Source: Ciceribacter ferrooxidans (GTDB taxonomy: Bacteria > Pseudomonadota > Alphaproteobacteria > Rhizobiales > Rhizobiaceae). Taken from it: 64,000 bases of DNA. The position numbers and the translations under genes are program-made. The stretch is taken from contig NZ_SDVB01000248.1 in NCBI RefSeq assembly GCF_004137355.1, forward strand, positions 1 to 64,000, read 5' to 3'. The notes beneath the pieces are model-generated. The model made no database searches and was not told the DNA's origin. It saw nothing but the letters and a program-made list of their open reading frames with translations. Below, piece by piece: positions 54,866 through 63,348 of this stretch (position 1 is its first letter; every line of letters starts with the position of its first letter).

Positions 54866-56035
54866 TCAGGAGCCGGATACGAGCCTGACGTTGCCGCCGT
54901 GCCCACCGCCACCGAAGACCTGGCGCTCCCCGAAGGACGAACGGATCTGGTTGCGGGGGCTGCCGAGGCCGATTTCCGGGAACAGGAGTTCCGAAACCGT
55001 GTAGGCCTCCTCGAGGTGGGGATAGCCGGAGGCAACGATCGTATCGATGCCGAGCGCCTGGTATTCGCGCAGACGGGCGGCAACCGTCTTCGGCGATCCG
55101 ACCAGCGCCGTGCCCGCGCCGGAACGCACGAGACCGATCCCGGCCCAGAGGTTCGGCGAAACCTCCAGCCTGTCGCGCCGGCCGTTATGGAGCGCGACCA
55201 TGCGCGCCTGGCCGACGGAATCGGAATTCTTGGCGAAGACCTCCTGGGCTGCGGCAATGGCCTCGTCCGAAAGCTTGGAAATGAGCCTGTCGGCAGCGGC
55301 CCAAGCCTCCTCGTCCGTTTCACGTACGATGAAGTGCAGGCGGATGCCGAAGCTGACCTCCTTGCCCTTGGCTGCGGCGGCCTTGCGGACGGAGGCGATC
55401 TTCTCGGCCACCTGCGCCGGCGGCTCTCCCCAGGTCAGATACTTGTCGACCCGACCGCCGGCAAAATCGATCGCGGCATCCGACGAGCCGCCGAAGTAGA
55501 GCGGTGGACGCGGCTCCTGGACCGGTGGAAAGCCGAGCTGAGCGTTGAGCGCCTTGATGTACTTGCCGTCGAGATTGGCCTTTCCCGTCTCGATGAGGCT
55601 GTTGAAGACCCGGAAGAACTCCTCTGCGTGGGCGTAGCGTTCGTCGTGCGGCAGGAAGATGCCGTCGCCCGCCAGTTCCTGGACGCTACCGCCCACGACG
55701 ATGTTCAGCAGCAGACGTCCGTTGGAAACGCGGTCGAGCGTCGCGGCAAGGCGCGCGTAATATGCCGGCGAAGCCGTGCCCGGTCGGATGGCGACGAGGA
55801 ACTTCAACTTCTCCGTGACGGCTGCGAGATGTCCGGCCAGCACGAAGGATTCCTCGCAGGCCGCGCCGGTCGGGATCAGTACGCCCGTATAGCCGAGGCG
55901 GTCGACGGCGGTGGCGATCTCACGGAAATAGCCCGGATCGGCAGGCCGGCTGCGATCATCGGAGCCGAGATAGGATCCGTCCCCGGAGGTCGGGATGAAC
56001 CAGAGGAAATCGAGCGGCTTTTCGGTCTTGGTCAT
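54866..56035 (-). CDS. ssuD: FMNH2-dependent alkanesulfonate monooxygenase
   Basis: A 389-residue bacterial-luciferase-like enzyme. SsuD features include [17 protein letters not shown] at the N-terminus, [19 protein letters not shown] (with the active-site Cys), [20 protein letters not shown] and [15 protein letters not shown]. It splits sulfonates to aldehyde and sulfite using reduced flavin, which the flavin reductase at 50881-51429 may supply since no ssuE is adjacent. It follows two SsuA-like binding proteins in the operon. Confidence 0.93.
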   Translation of the reverse strand: MTKTEKPLDFLWFIPTSGDGSYLGSDDRSRPADPGYFREIATAVDRLGYTGVLIPTGAACEESFVLAGHLAAVTEKLKFLVAIRPGTASPAYYARLAATLDRVSNGRLLLNIVVGGSVQELAGDGIFLPHDERYAHAEEFFRVFNSLIETGKANLDGKYIKALNAQLGFPPVQEPRPPLYFGGSSDAAIDFAGGRVDKYLTWGEPPAQVAEKIASVRKAAAAKGKEVSFGIRLHFIVRETDEEAWAAADRLISKLSDEAIAAAQEVFAKNSDSVGQARMVALHNGRRDRLEVSPNLWAGIGLVRSGAGTALVGSPKTVAARLREYQALGIDTIVASGYPHLEEAYTVSELLFPEIGLGSPRNQIRSSFGERQVFGGGGHGGNVRLVSGS

Positions 56036-56061
56036 GTCAGAGTCCTTTTTTGGAGAAACGG

Positions 56062-57024
56062 TCAGCTGGCCTTCGGGCGCCAGACGATGTCGGAGATGGT
56101 GAGCCTCTTCGGCAGGATGCCGAGGTCGTGGAACTCGTCGGCGAGCGCCTGCTGGTAACTGATGGCTTCATCGGTCAGGGGGTGGACCCTGCCGAGGTCA
56201 GCGCCCTTTCGGGTCAGCACCGCCCGCGTCACCTCGATGGGCACGCCGGTGATATCCGAGAGCGCGGAGATGGTTTCGTCGATGTGGGATTGCGCCCAGG
56301 CGCCGGTTTTGGCCAGCTCGTCGATCACGTCGGACAGCACGTCCGGATTGGCGGCAGTGAAGTCGCCGTTGCCGAAGTAGAAGCTCCAGCTGTCGACAAT
56401 GCCCTCGGCCGTGGCCAGAACGCGCGTCTGCGGGTCGGCTTCGGCGATCGCGTAGTAGGGATCCCAGATCGCCCAGGCGTCGATGCTGCCGGTCTTGAAG
56501 GCTGCCGCCGCGTCCGGTGGAGGAAGATCAATCGCCTCGACGTCACCGATCACCAGCCCGGCCTTGCGCAGCGCCTTGACCGTGAAATTGTGGGCGCTCG
56601 ATCCGCGTTTGAACGCAACCTTCCTTCCCTTCAGATCTTCGAGGGAGGCGATTGGCGAGTCCTTGTGGACGAGGATGGCCGAGCCTGTGGAAGGGCCACG
56701 ATAGGTGCCGACATAGAGCAGGTTGCCGCCGGCAGCCTGAGCAAAGAGCGGAGGAACGTCGCCGGTCGGACCGAAGTCAAGCGACCCGGCGCCGAGCGCT
56801 TCAAGCAGCGGAGGACCGGAGGTGAATTCCGACCAGGTCACGCTGATGCCTCGTGGCGCCAGCCTCTTCTCGATCGCCCCCGTGCGTTTCGCGAGGGCGA
56901 GCACACCGTTCTTCTGCCAGCCGATACGAAATTCCGTTGCCGCGCGGGCCGGACGGAGGGCGGGCATGACGAGCGACGTTGCCGCCGCTCCCATCAGTGC
57001 CAGACTTTGTCTTCGCGTGATCAT
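56062..57024 (-). CDS. Aliphatic sulfonate-binding protein (SsuA-like copy 1)
   Basis: A 320-residue periplasmic protein with a signal peptide ([20 protein letters not shown]). The mature body ([61 protein letters not shown]) is typical SsuA. It is highly similar to the next upstream gene, so the two are tandem duplicates. Divergence between them probably broadens the range of sulfonates recognised. Start at ATG 57024. Confidence 0.9.
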   Translation of the reverse strand: MITRRQSLALMGAAATSLVMPALRPARAATEFRIGWQKNGVLALAKRTGAIEKRLAPRGISVTWSEFTSGPPLLEALGAGSLDFGPTGDVPPLFAQAAGGNLLYVGTYRGPSTGSAILVHKDSPIASLEDLKGRKVAFKRGSSAHNFTVKALRKAGLVIGDVEAIDLPPPDAAAAFKTGSIDAWAIWDPYYAIAEADPQTRVLATAEGIVDSWSFYFGNGDFTAANPDVLSDVIDELAKTGAWAQSHIDETISALSDITGVPIEVTRAVLTRKGADLGRVHPLTDEAISYQQALADEFHDLGILPKRLTISDIVWRPKAS

Positions 57025-57052
57025 GATATCTCTCCGTTGTGGGTTGGCGGGA

Positions 57053-58015
57053 TCAGGTGGCCTTGGGGTGCCAAACGATGTCCTGGATGGCGAGCTTCTT
57101 CGGCAGGACACCGAGCGCATGGAAGTCGTCGGCCAGCGCCTGTTGGTAAGAGACGGCCTCATCCGAGACAGTCCCGACCTTGCCGAGATCGGAACCGGCG
57201 CGCGTCAGCGTCACCCGGGTGATGTCGGCGGGGACTCCAGTGATCAGCGAGAGGGCCGCGGTTGTCGCCTCGATGTCCACCTGCGCGGCCGCACCGACCC
57301 TGGCGAGTTCGTCGAGGATCTCGGTGATCAGCTCGGGATTCTCTGACGCGAACGTGCCGTTGCCGAGGAAATATCCCCAGGCTTCGACGATGCCCTCGGA
57401 GGTCGTCAGAAGACGGGCGTTCGGGTCTTTTTCGGCGATGGCGAAATAGGGGTCCCAGATCGACCAGGCGTCGATACTGCCGGTCTTGAAGGCGGCCGCC
57501 GCATCCGGCGGCGGGAGGTCGACGCTCTCGACGTCGTCCGGCGTCAAGCCGGCCCTGGCGAGCGCCTTGAAGGCGAAGTTGTGAGCGCTCGATCCGCGCT
57601 TGTAGGCAAGCTTCACCCCCTTGAGATCTGCCAGTGTCCTGATCGGTGAATCCTTGTGCACCAGGATGCCATGGAAGGCGGCGGGCGGTTTGTAGGTGCC
57701 GACATAGACGAGGTCGCCGCGCGCGGCCTGGGCAAAAAGGGGAGGAACATCGCCGGTCGGGCCGAAGTCGAGCGAGCCCGCGCCGAGCGCTTCGAGCAGC
57801 GGCGGACCGGAGGTGAACTCCGACCATTCGATGGTAATGCCGCGGTCGGCAAAGCGCTTTTCCAGCGCGCCCTGCTGCTTGGCAAGCGCCAGCACGCCGA
57901 ACTTCTGCCAGCCGATGCGGATGGTCTGCGCCTCTGCCAACGCAGTCCGCGGGAGCGGCAGGGTCGTGACGGCAAGGGCTGCGGCGAGCTTGAGACCCTG
58001 TCTCCTGGTAATCAT
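57053..58015 (-). CDS. Aliphatic sulfonate-binding protein (SsuA-like copy 2)
   Basis: A 320-residue tandem paralogue of the preceding entry with the same length and long identical blocks ([38 protein letters not shown]). Signal peptide MITRRQGLKLAAALAVTTLP. A GGAGG site sits five bases before ATG 58015. It is the first gene of the ssu operon (58015 to 53113), and an AT-rich putative operator lies 52-75 bases upstream. Confidence 0.9.
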   Translation of the reverse strand: MITRRQGLKLAAALAVTTLPLPRTALAEAQTIRIGWQKFGVLALAKQQGALEKRFADRGITIEWSEFTSGPPLLEALGAGSLDFGPTGDVPPLFAQAARGDLVYVGTYKPPAAFHGILVHKDSPIRTLADLKGVKLAYKRGSSAHNFAFKALARAGLTPDDVESVDLPPPDAAAAFKTGSIDAWSIWDPYFAIAEKDPNARLLTTSEGIVEAWGYFLGNGTFASENPELITEILDELARVGAAAQVDIEATTAALSLITGVPADITRVTLTRAGSDLGKVGTVSDEAVSYQQALADDFHALGVLPKKLAIQDIVWHPKAT

Positions 58016-58066
58016 GTCAACCTCCGACGTGTGCCAATCGCGGCACAGCTGAAACAATGCCCTCAT

Positions 58067-58090
58067 GGTAATAATATCTATAGTTTTTGT
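58067..58090 (-). promoter_or_regulatory. AT-rich putative operator/promoter of the ssu operon
   Basis: The minus strand contains AAAAACTATAGATATTATTA, similar to the elements upstream of the Rrf2 gene (AAAAACTAT) and the sulfate-binding gene (CTATGGAAATAATA). It ends 52 bases before the ssu operon start. Confidence 0.45.
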
Positions 58091-58320
58091 AAGGAACATT
58101 TTTCCAACCAATGCGGTGATCTGGAGATTATCTGTCGCGTCGTGCATTGGGGGTGGATAGACCGCCGGGCGAGCCGAATTCAGTGACTGCAGTCCAGCCG
58201 CGACGGGGGTTACAATCCGCTGGCCATCGCGGCCAAACCGCAGACGGACGACATCCGCGCAACCAGCCTGCGTCGCGAGGCTCCAGCCGCAGCGCCGGTT
58301 CCGGCTGTCCGGGACAGAGA

Positions 58321-58346
58321 AACCCGCGGTGTTCTTCCCGCGGGTT
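58321..58346 (-). terminator. Terminator after the sulfate-binding gene
   Basis: Nine-base stem AACCCGCGG/CCGCGGGTT with an eight-base loop, 28 bases after the stop at 58374. On the minus strand it is followed by TTTCTCTG. It separates the sulfate-binding gene from the ssu operon. Confidence 0.65.
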
Positions 58347-58373
58347 GTCTTCATTGTCACAAGGTCTCTCTGA

Positions 58374-59393
58374 TCACTTCGGCTTGTAGATCTGATCGAA
58401 GATGCCGCCATCGCCGAAGTGTTCCGGCTGTGCCTTGGCCCAACCGCCGAAGATCGGGTCATCGATCGTCACCAGTTTGATGTCGGGCAATTGCTTCAGC
58501 AGTTCGGGCTTGACCAGCTCCGGTTTTGACGGACGGTAGAAATGCTTGGCCGCAAGGTTCTGACCCTCCTCAGAATAGAGATAGGCGAGATAGGCTTCGG
58601 CCTGCTTGCGCGTGCCCTTGGCATCGACATTGCCATCCACGACGGCGACCGGCGGTTCAGCCAGGATCGAAAGCGGCGGCACGACGATGTCGAAGGCGTC
58701 CGCGCCGAATTCGGCGCCGGCCAGGTAGGCCTCGTTTTCCCAAGCAAGCAGAACGTCGCCGATCTGGCGCTGGGCAAAGGTGGTCAGCGAGCCACGGGCT
58801 CCCGTGTCGAGAACAGGCGCGCGCTTATAGAGTTCGGCGATGTAGGCCTTGATCTCGTTCTGGTCACCCTTGAACGCCTCGTTCGCCCAGGCCCAGGCGG
58901 CCAGATAGTTCCAGCGCGCCCCGCCGGAGGTCTTGGGATTGGGAGTGACGATCTGGATGTCACCCTTCACCAGGTCTCCCCAGTCGTGAATGCCCTTCGG
59001 ATTGCCCTTGCGCACCAGGAAGACGATCGTCGACGTGTAGGGAGAGGAATTGTTTTCCAGACGACCGCGCCAATCGCTGGCGATCTTGCCGGTATTCTTG
59101 GCAATGGCGTTGATGTCGCCTTCGAGTGCCAGGGTCACCACGTCTGCCTCAAGCCCGTCGACCACGGCGCGAGCCTGTTTGCCCGAACCGCCGTGCGACT
59201 GTTGCACGGTCACATCCTCGCCGGTCTCGGCCTTCCAGTGCTTGGCGAACGCCGCGTTGTACTCGGCGTAGAACTCTCGCGTAGGGTCATAGGACACGTT
59301 GAGCAGTGTGGTCTCGGCAAGAGCGGCGGGAGCGCTACCGATGGCGAGACCCAAGCTGAGAACCACGCCGATGCTTTTCTTCAAAATGGACAT
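58374..59393 (-). CDS. Sulfate/thiosulfate-binding periplasmic protein
   Basis: A 339-residue Sbp/CysP-type protein with a Sec signal peptide (residues 1-26, ending ALAE). Family motifs: LNVSYDPTREFYAEYNAAF, QQSHGGSGKQARAV, VTLALEGDINAIAKN, NPKTSGGARWNYLAAWAWA and LLAWENEA. It binds sulfate or thiosulfate for a CysTWA-type importer, but no such permease genes occur in the window, so it must share a transporter encoded elsewhere. It stands as a single-gene unit between a terminator and an AT-rich motif (59411-59437). Confidence 0.93.
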   Translation of the reverse strand: MSILKKSIGVVLSLGLAIGSAPAALAETTLLNVSYDPTREFYAEYNAAFAKHWKAETGEDVTVQQSHGGSGKQARAVVDGLEADVVTLALEGDINAIAKNTGKIASDWRGRLENNSSPYTSTIVFLVRKGNPKGIHDWGDLVKGDIQIVTPNPKTSGGARWNYLAAWAWANEAFKGDQNEIKAYIAELYKRAPVLDTGARGSLTTFAQRQIGDVLLAWENEAYLAGAEFGADAFDIVVPPLSILAEPPVAVVDGNVDAKGTRKQAEAYLAYLYSEEGQNLAAKHFYRPSKPELVKPELLKQLPDIKLVTIDDPIFGGWAKAQPEHFGDGGIFDQIYKPK

Positions 59394-59410
59394 TTCAAAC
59401 CTCCGATTAA

Positions 59411-59437
59411 TGCCGATAGTCTATGGAAATAATAAAC
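59411..59437. promoter_or_regulatory. AT-rich putative operator upstream of the sulfate-binding gene
   Basis: CTATGGAAATAATAAAC resembles CTATAGATATTATTACC upstream of the ssu operon and TTATAGAAAATATAT at 51517-51538. It lies 18-44 bases before the sulfate-binding gene ATG. Confidence 0.45.
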
Positions 59438-59650
59438 TTAATCAACATTAGAGGATCACATCGCAAAATTGGTTCTCCCAGGGGCCATGCCGCGCAAAAA
59501 TCGGACGGGGTCAGCCCGCCCGGCAATCCGCGGTTTTCCTGTCTCTGCCGGGAAGGAGCATTCTGTTTTCGCTTTTTTCTGGCGGAAAACGGCACTGCCC
59601 ACCCCTTCTCCTGCGCCGACGCCCCCGACACGGACGTACCAAGGAACGGC

Positions 59651-60694
59651 TCAGACGGCCTGGTCGTGCGATGACTTTTCCCAGAGGTTGATACCGCCTT
59701 CGACCGCGTGGCGATCGATCTCGGCGAGTTCTTCTGCCGTGAAGGACGGATTGTTGAGCGCCGCGACGTTTTCCTCGACCTGCCGTGCCGAGCTTGCGCC
59801 GATCAGGGCGGAAGTGACGCGCGGATCGCGCAACACCCAGGCGAGCGCGAACTGGGCGAGCGACTGGCCGCGACGGGCGGCGATGCCGTCGAGCGCGCGT
59901 GCCCGCTCGATGTTCTCTTCCTTGAGGTGATCCGGCCGCAGGAAGCCGCCGCCCGGACGGTTGACGCGGGCATCGTCCGGAATACCGTTCAGGTATTTGT
60001 TGGTGAGCAGCCCCTGAGCCAGGGGCGTGAATGCGATGACGCCGGCACCGACCTCGTCGGTCGCCTCCAGCAGGTCCTTTTCGATCCAGCGATTGAACAA
60101 GTTGTACGATGGCTGATTGATCAGCAACGGCACGCCGCGCTCGGCCAGAAGCCTGGCGATTTCGCGTGTCTTGTTCCCGGAATAGGACGAGATGCCGACA
60201 TAGAGCGCCTTTCCTTGTTGAACGGCAGAGGCGAGAGCTGAAGCCGTCTCATCGAGCGGAGTCTCGGCATCGAAGCGGTGCGAATAGAAGATGTCGACAT
60301 AGTCGACGCCGAGGCGTTTCAGGCTCTGGTCGAGGCTCGACAACAGGGCCTTGCGCGAGCCGCCGCCCCTGCCGTACGGCCCCGGCCACATGTCCCAGCC
60401 GGCCTTCGTCGAGATGATCAACTCGTCACGGTAAACGGCCAGATCCTCTTTCAGAATCCGGCCGAAATTGATCTCCGCGCTCCCCGCCGGGGGGCCGTAA
60501 TTGTTGGCGAGATCAAAATGGGTGATGCCGAGATCGAAGGCCTTGAACAGGATCGAACGCTGCGTCTCGATCAGCGTGGTGTCGCCGAAATTGTGCCAGA
60601 GGCCGAGCGAGATCGCCGGCAGCTTCAGGCCGCTTCCGCCGACCCGGCGGAAGGCGGCATTGTCATAGCGGTCGAATGCGGGGGTATAGGTCAT
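59651..60694 (-). CDS. Aldo/keto reductase (YghZ-like)
   Basis: A 347-residue aldo/keto reductase of the YghZ/KvBeta type. Catalytic Asp and Tyr lie in ITHFDLANNYGPPAGSAE, Lys in ELIISTKAGWDMWPGPYGRG, and His in YVDIFYSHRFD. The NADPH site is at the C-terminus (ALIGASSARQVEENVAAL). I start at ATG 60694 (MTYTPAFDRY); the longer frame crosses a terminator. In this island it may reduce aldehydes released by sulfonate monooxygenases, which is inference. Confidence 0.9.
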   Translation of the reverse strand: MTYTPAFDRYDNAAFRRVGGSGLKLPAISLGLWHNFGDTTLIETQRSILFKAFDLGITHFDLANNYGPPAGSAEINFGRILKEDLAVYRDELIISTKAGWDMWPGPYGRGGGSRKALLSSLDQSLKRLGVDYVDIFYSHRFDAETPLDETASALASAVQQGKALYVGISSYSGNKTREIARLLAERGVPLLINQPSYNLFNRWIEKDLLEATDEVGAGVIAFTPLAQGLLTNKYLNGIPDDARVNRPGGGFLRPDHLKEENIERARALDGIAARRGQSLAQFALAWVLRDPRVTSALIGASSARQVEENVAALNNPSFTAEELAEIDRHAVEGGINLWEKSSHDQAV

Positions 60695-60720
60695 CGGGTG
60701 TATCCATTGAATGAAAAAGA

Positions 60721-60754
60721 CCGGACGCCGGCTTTCTTGAAAGCCGGCGTCCGG
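60721..60754 (-). terminator. Strong Rho-independent terminator
   Basis: Perfect 15-base stem CCGGACGCCGGCTTT/AAAGCCGGCGTCCGG with a four-base loop, followed on the minus strand by TCTTTTTC. It lies between the SfnB-like gene (stop at 60775) and the aldo/keto reductase start, ending the upstream operon. Confidence 0.88.
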
Positions 60755-60774
60755 CAAGTTGGGCTTGCCATGAA

Positions 60775-62037
60775 CTAGAGGGCACCGTGCCTCGGTGGCA
60801 GGAGGCCGTTGAGGTAGTAGTTGCCGATATGGTGATATTTCCACCGCACGGGGTCGTGAAGCGAGTGAGTGCGGGCATTGCGCCAGAACCGGTCAAGACC
60901 GTAGTTTTCGAGCGTGGAGCGGGCACCGCCGAGTTCGACAAGCTTGTTCGCCGCCAATTGCGCAACTTCGGTTCCAAGCGCCTTGACCTCGGCAACCGCG
61001 ATTGAGGCTTCGGCCACAGTTTTATCGTTCGGATCAGCCGTCGCGAGATCCAGCAGTCGTCCTGCCCGCGCCAACAGCGCATCGGCGGCGTGAACCCGTA
61101 TGGACACGTCGCCGATCTGGTGGATCGAATGCGGATCCTCGTAGCCATATTCGATAGAGAGCTCAAAGAACGGCCGCGCGTAAGCCCTTATGTAGGAGAT
61201 CGCCTCCGCAAGCGCGCCGCGGGCAAGGCCCACCTGTACGGCCGAATGGATGATCTGGGCGAACGGCCCCATCGGCGTCGGCTTTTCGAAGACGACGTCG
61301 TGGTCGACGACCTGGAACGGCGTGATCTCGACATCATCGAAGGTCACCGTGCCGCTGCCGGTCGAGCGCTGGCCGAAAGAGGACCAATCGTCAAACAGGT
61401 CAAGACCCGGGGTGGCGCGATCGATGAAAACGATATGCACCCGACCGGTATCATCCTTGGCGACCGCCACGATGATGTGGGCGAACAGCGAACCGGTCGC
61501 GTAGAATTTTTGACCGTTGAGCAGCAGCCTGCGGCCCTCGTTGCGGAAATTCGTCTTGTAATCCACCGGCGTCTTCGTGCCGATCTCGGTAAAGGCATTG
61601 CCCAGGCGATCGCCGTCGAGGATGCGTTCAAAATAGTGCTGCTTCTGCTCCTCTGTCCCGGCGAGGCGCAAGGCCTCGACCATATAGAAGTGGTTCTGCG
61701 GGATCTGGCCAATGGAGGAGTCGGCGGCGGAGATGATCGCCGTCACCTCGGCGAGCGTGACGGCCGAAACGCCGGCACCGCCGTACTCCTTCGGCACGGT
61801 GATCGCCCACAGACCGGACTGCGAAAAGTGCTCGATCTCGGCGATCGGCAACCGCCGCTCGCGGTCCCGGGCAACGGCGTCGGTGGCGAATTCCCGCGCC
61901 AGTTCATGCGCGGTCGCGATCGCTTCCGCATCGTCCTTGATACGGTGCGCCTTGGTCTGGCGGGGCGGGATGTGGGGTGCCGGGCGGCCGGCGGTCAGCG
62001 CGGCCTCCCGGTGCAGTTTCCTGTTGTTCTGGCTCAT
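60775..62037 (-). CDS. SfnB-family sulfur-acquisition oxidoreductase (copy 1)
   Basis: About 420 residues with the acyl-CoA-dehydrogenase fold: SGLWAITVPKEYGGAGVSAV, GNAFTEIGTKTPVDY, GQKFYATGSLFAHIIVAVA, and C-terminal LVELGGARSTLENYGLDRFW then HDPVRWKYHHIGNYYLNG. This is the SfnB/DszC-like group of flavin-dependent desulfurising enzymes. ATG 62037 is preferred (GAGG eight bases before); 62061 overlaps the previous gene. It is a paralogue of the next gene upstream. Confidence 0.88.
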   Translation of the reverse strand: MSQNNRKLHREAALTAGRPAPHIPPRQTKAHRIKDDAEAIATAHELAREFATDAVARDRERRLPIAEIEHFSQSGLWAITVPKEYGGAGVSAVTLAEVTAIISAADSSIGQIPQNHFYMVEALRLAGTEEQKQHYFERILDGDRLGNAFTEIGTKTPVDYKTNFRNEGRRLLLNGQKFYATGSLFAHIIVAVAKDDTGRVHIVFIDRATPGLDLFDDWSSFGQRSTGSGTVTFDDVEITPFQVVDHDVVFEKPTPMGPFAQIIHSAVQVGLARGALAEAISYIRAYARPFFELSIEYGYEDPHSIHQIGDVSIRVHAADALLARAGRLLDLATADPNDKTVAEASIAVAEVKALGTEVAQLAANKLVELGGARSTLENYGLDRFWRNARTHSLHDPVRWKYHHIGNYYLNGLLPPRHGAL

Positions 62038-62047
62038 CGGTCCGGCC

Positions 62048-63316
62048 TCAGTTCCAGGCATGGCGCGGCGGATTGACGCCGTTCAGGTAGTAATTGCCGA
62101 CATGGTAGAATTTCCAGCGCACCGGATCGTGGAGAGTGTGCACGCGGGCATTGCGCCAGTGACGGTCGAGGCCGTGCTCGGCCAGCGTCGAGCGGGTGCC
62201 GGCCAGTTCGAACAGCTTGTTGGTCGCGAGGATGGCGATCTCGGTGGTCAGCACCTTGGATTCGGCGGTCTTGATCGTGGCCTCCGCGACTGTTGCTTCA
62301 TTCGGATCGGCCTCCGCCACGTCGATCGCGCGCCCGGCAATTTCGAGAAGCGCTTCCGCGGCGTGCAGCTTGATCTCGAGGTCGCCGATGGCCGCGATGG
62401 TAAACAGGTCCTCGCCGGCGGTTTCCTTGCCGCTGTCGATCCACGGACGGCTCTGGGTCTTGATGAAGGCGATGGTGTCTTCGATTGCGCCGCGGGCAAT
62501 GCCGAGATCGATGGCCGACTGGATGATCTGGGAAACCGGGCCGGCGACGGTCGGATGCTCGAAGGAGGTGACGTGCAAGGCACGCGCCTTGGGAACCCTC
62601 ACGCTGTCGATGCGCACCCCGCCGGAGGCGGTGGTGCGCTGACCGAAGCTCGACCAGTTGTTGGTCACGGTCAAACCCTGGGCATCTCGATCGGCAAAGA
62701 CCAGATAGGCCTGCCCATCCTCGGTGACGGCGACGATCGGTACGACATGGGCCAGAAGCGCGCCGGTCGTATAGAACTTCTCGCCGTTGACGACCGCCTG
62801 GTCGCCATCGAACACCACATGTGTTTCGAAGGCCGCGACGTTCTTGCTCTTCAGCTCGGAAAAGGCGTTGCCGAAGCGGATGCCGGAAAGTGCCAGCGCG
62901 AACAGGTCGCGCTTCTGCTCGTCGGTGCCGTCGAGATCGATCGTGCCGACGATCGCCAGGTGGTTCTGGGTGATCTGGGCAATCGCCGGGTCCGCAGCAG
63001 CGATGGTCTCGATCACCTTCGCGAGCGTGGCATAGGAAACGCCGGGGCCGCCATAAGCCTTCGGCACGTTGATGCTCCACAGACCGCTCTGGGAGTATTC
63101 GTCGAGCTCGGCAATCGGTAGCAGGCCTTCGCGATCGCGCAGGGCCGCGCCGACCTTGAACTTCTCGGCAAGTCGCTCGGCGATTTCGATCGCCTCCGCA
63201 TCGGATTTGACGATATGTGCCGGTGTTGTCGGGCGCGGACGAGGCGCTACCGGATCCGTGGAGTTGACGCGCGGATGGATGGAATAGTCGATCTTGGTCT
63301 GGGGAAGAGTACCCAT
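62048..63316 (-). CDS. SfnB-family sulfur-acquisition oxidoreductase (copy 2)
   Basis: About 422 residues, similar to the 60775-62037 product along its length (SGLWSINVPKAYGGPGVSYA; GEKFYTTGALLAHVVPIVAV; LFELAGTRSTLAEHGLDRHW). Start taken at ATG 63316, with GAGG eight bases upstream; ATG 63322 is possible but its site is too close. Two adjacent, diverged copies suggest different organosulfur substrates. It follows the FMN monooxygenase gene by 32 bases in the same operon. Confidence 0.88.
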   Translation of the reverse strand: MGTLPQTKIDYSIHPRVNSTDPVAPRPRPTTPAHIVKSDAEAIEIAERLAEKFKVGAALRDREGLLPIAELDEYSQSGLWSINVPKAYGGPGVSYATLAKVIETIAAADPAIAQITQNHLAIVGTIDLDGTDEQKRDLFALALSGIRFGNAFSELKSKNVAAFETHVVFDGDQAVVNGEKFYTTGALLAHVVPIVAVTEDGQAYLVFADRDAQGLTVTNNWSSFGQRTTASGGVRIDSVRVPKARALHVTSFEHPTVAGPVSQIIQSAIDLGIARGAIEDTIAFIKTQSRPWIDSGKETAGEDLFTIAAIGDLEIKLHAAEALLEIAGRAIDVAEADPNEATVAEATIKTAESKVLTTEIAILATNKLFELAGTRSTLAEHGLDRHWRNARVHTLHDPVRWKFYHVGNYYLNGVNPPRHAWN

Positions 63317-63348
63317 GGTCATATCCTCATTGAGAAGCGGTATGGAAA

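Noticed and set aside
59423-59674. Small plus-strand ORF upstream of the sulfate-binding gene
   Set aside because: Antisense to a promoter region, no ribosome site, composition unlike a gene.
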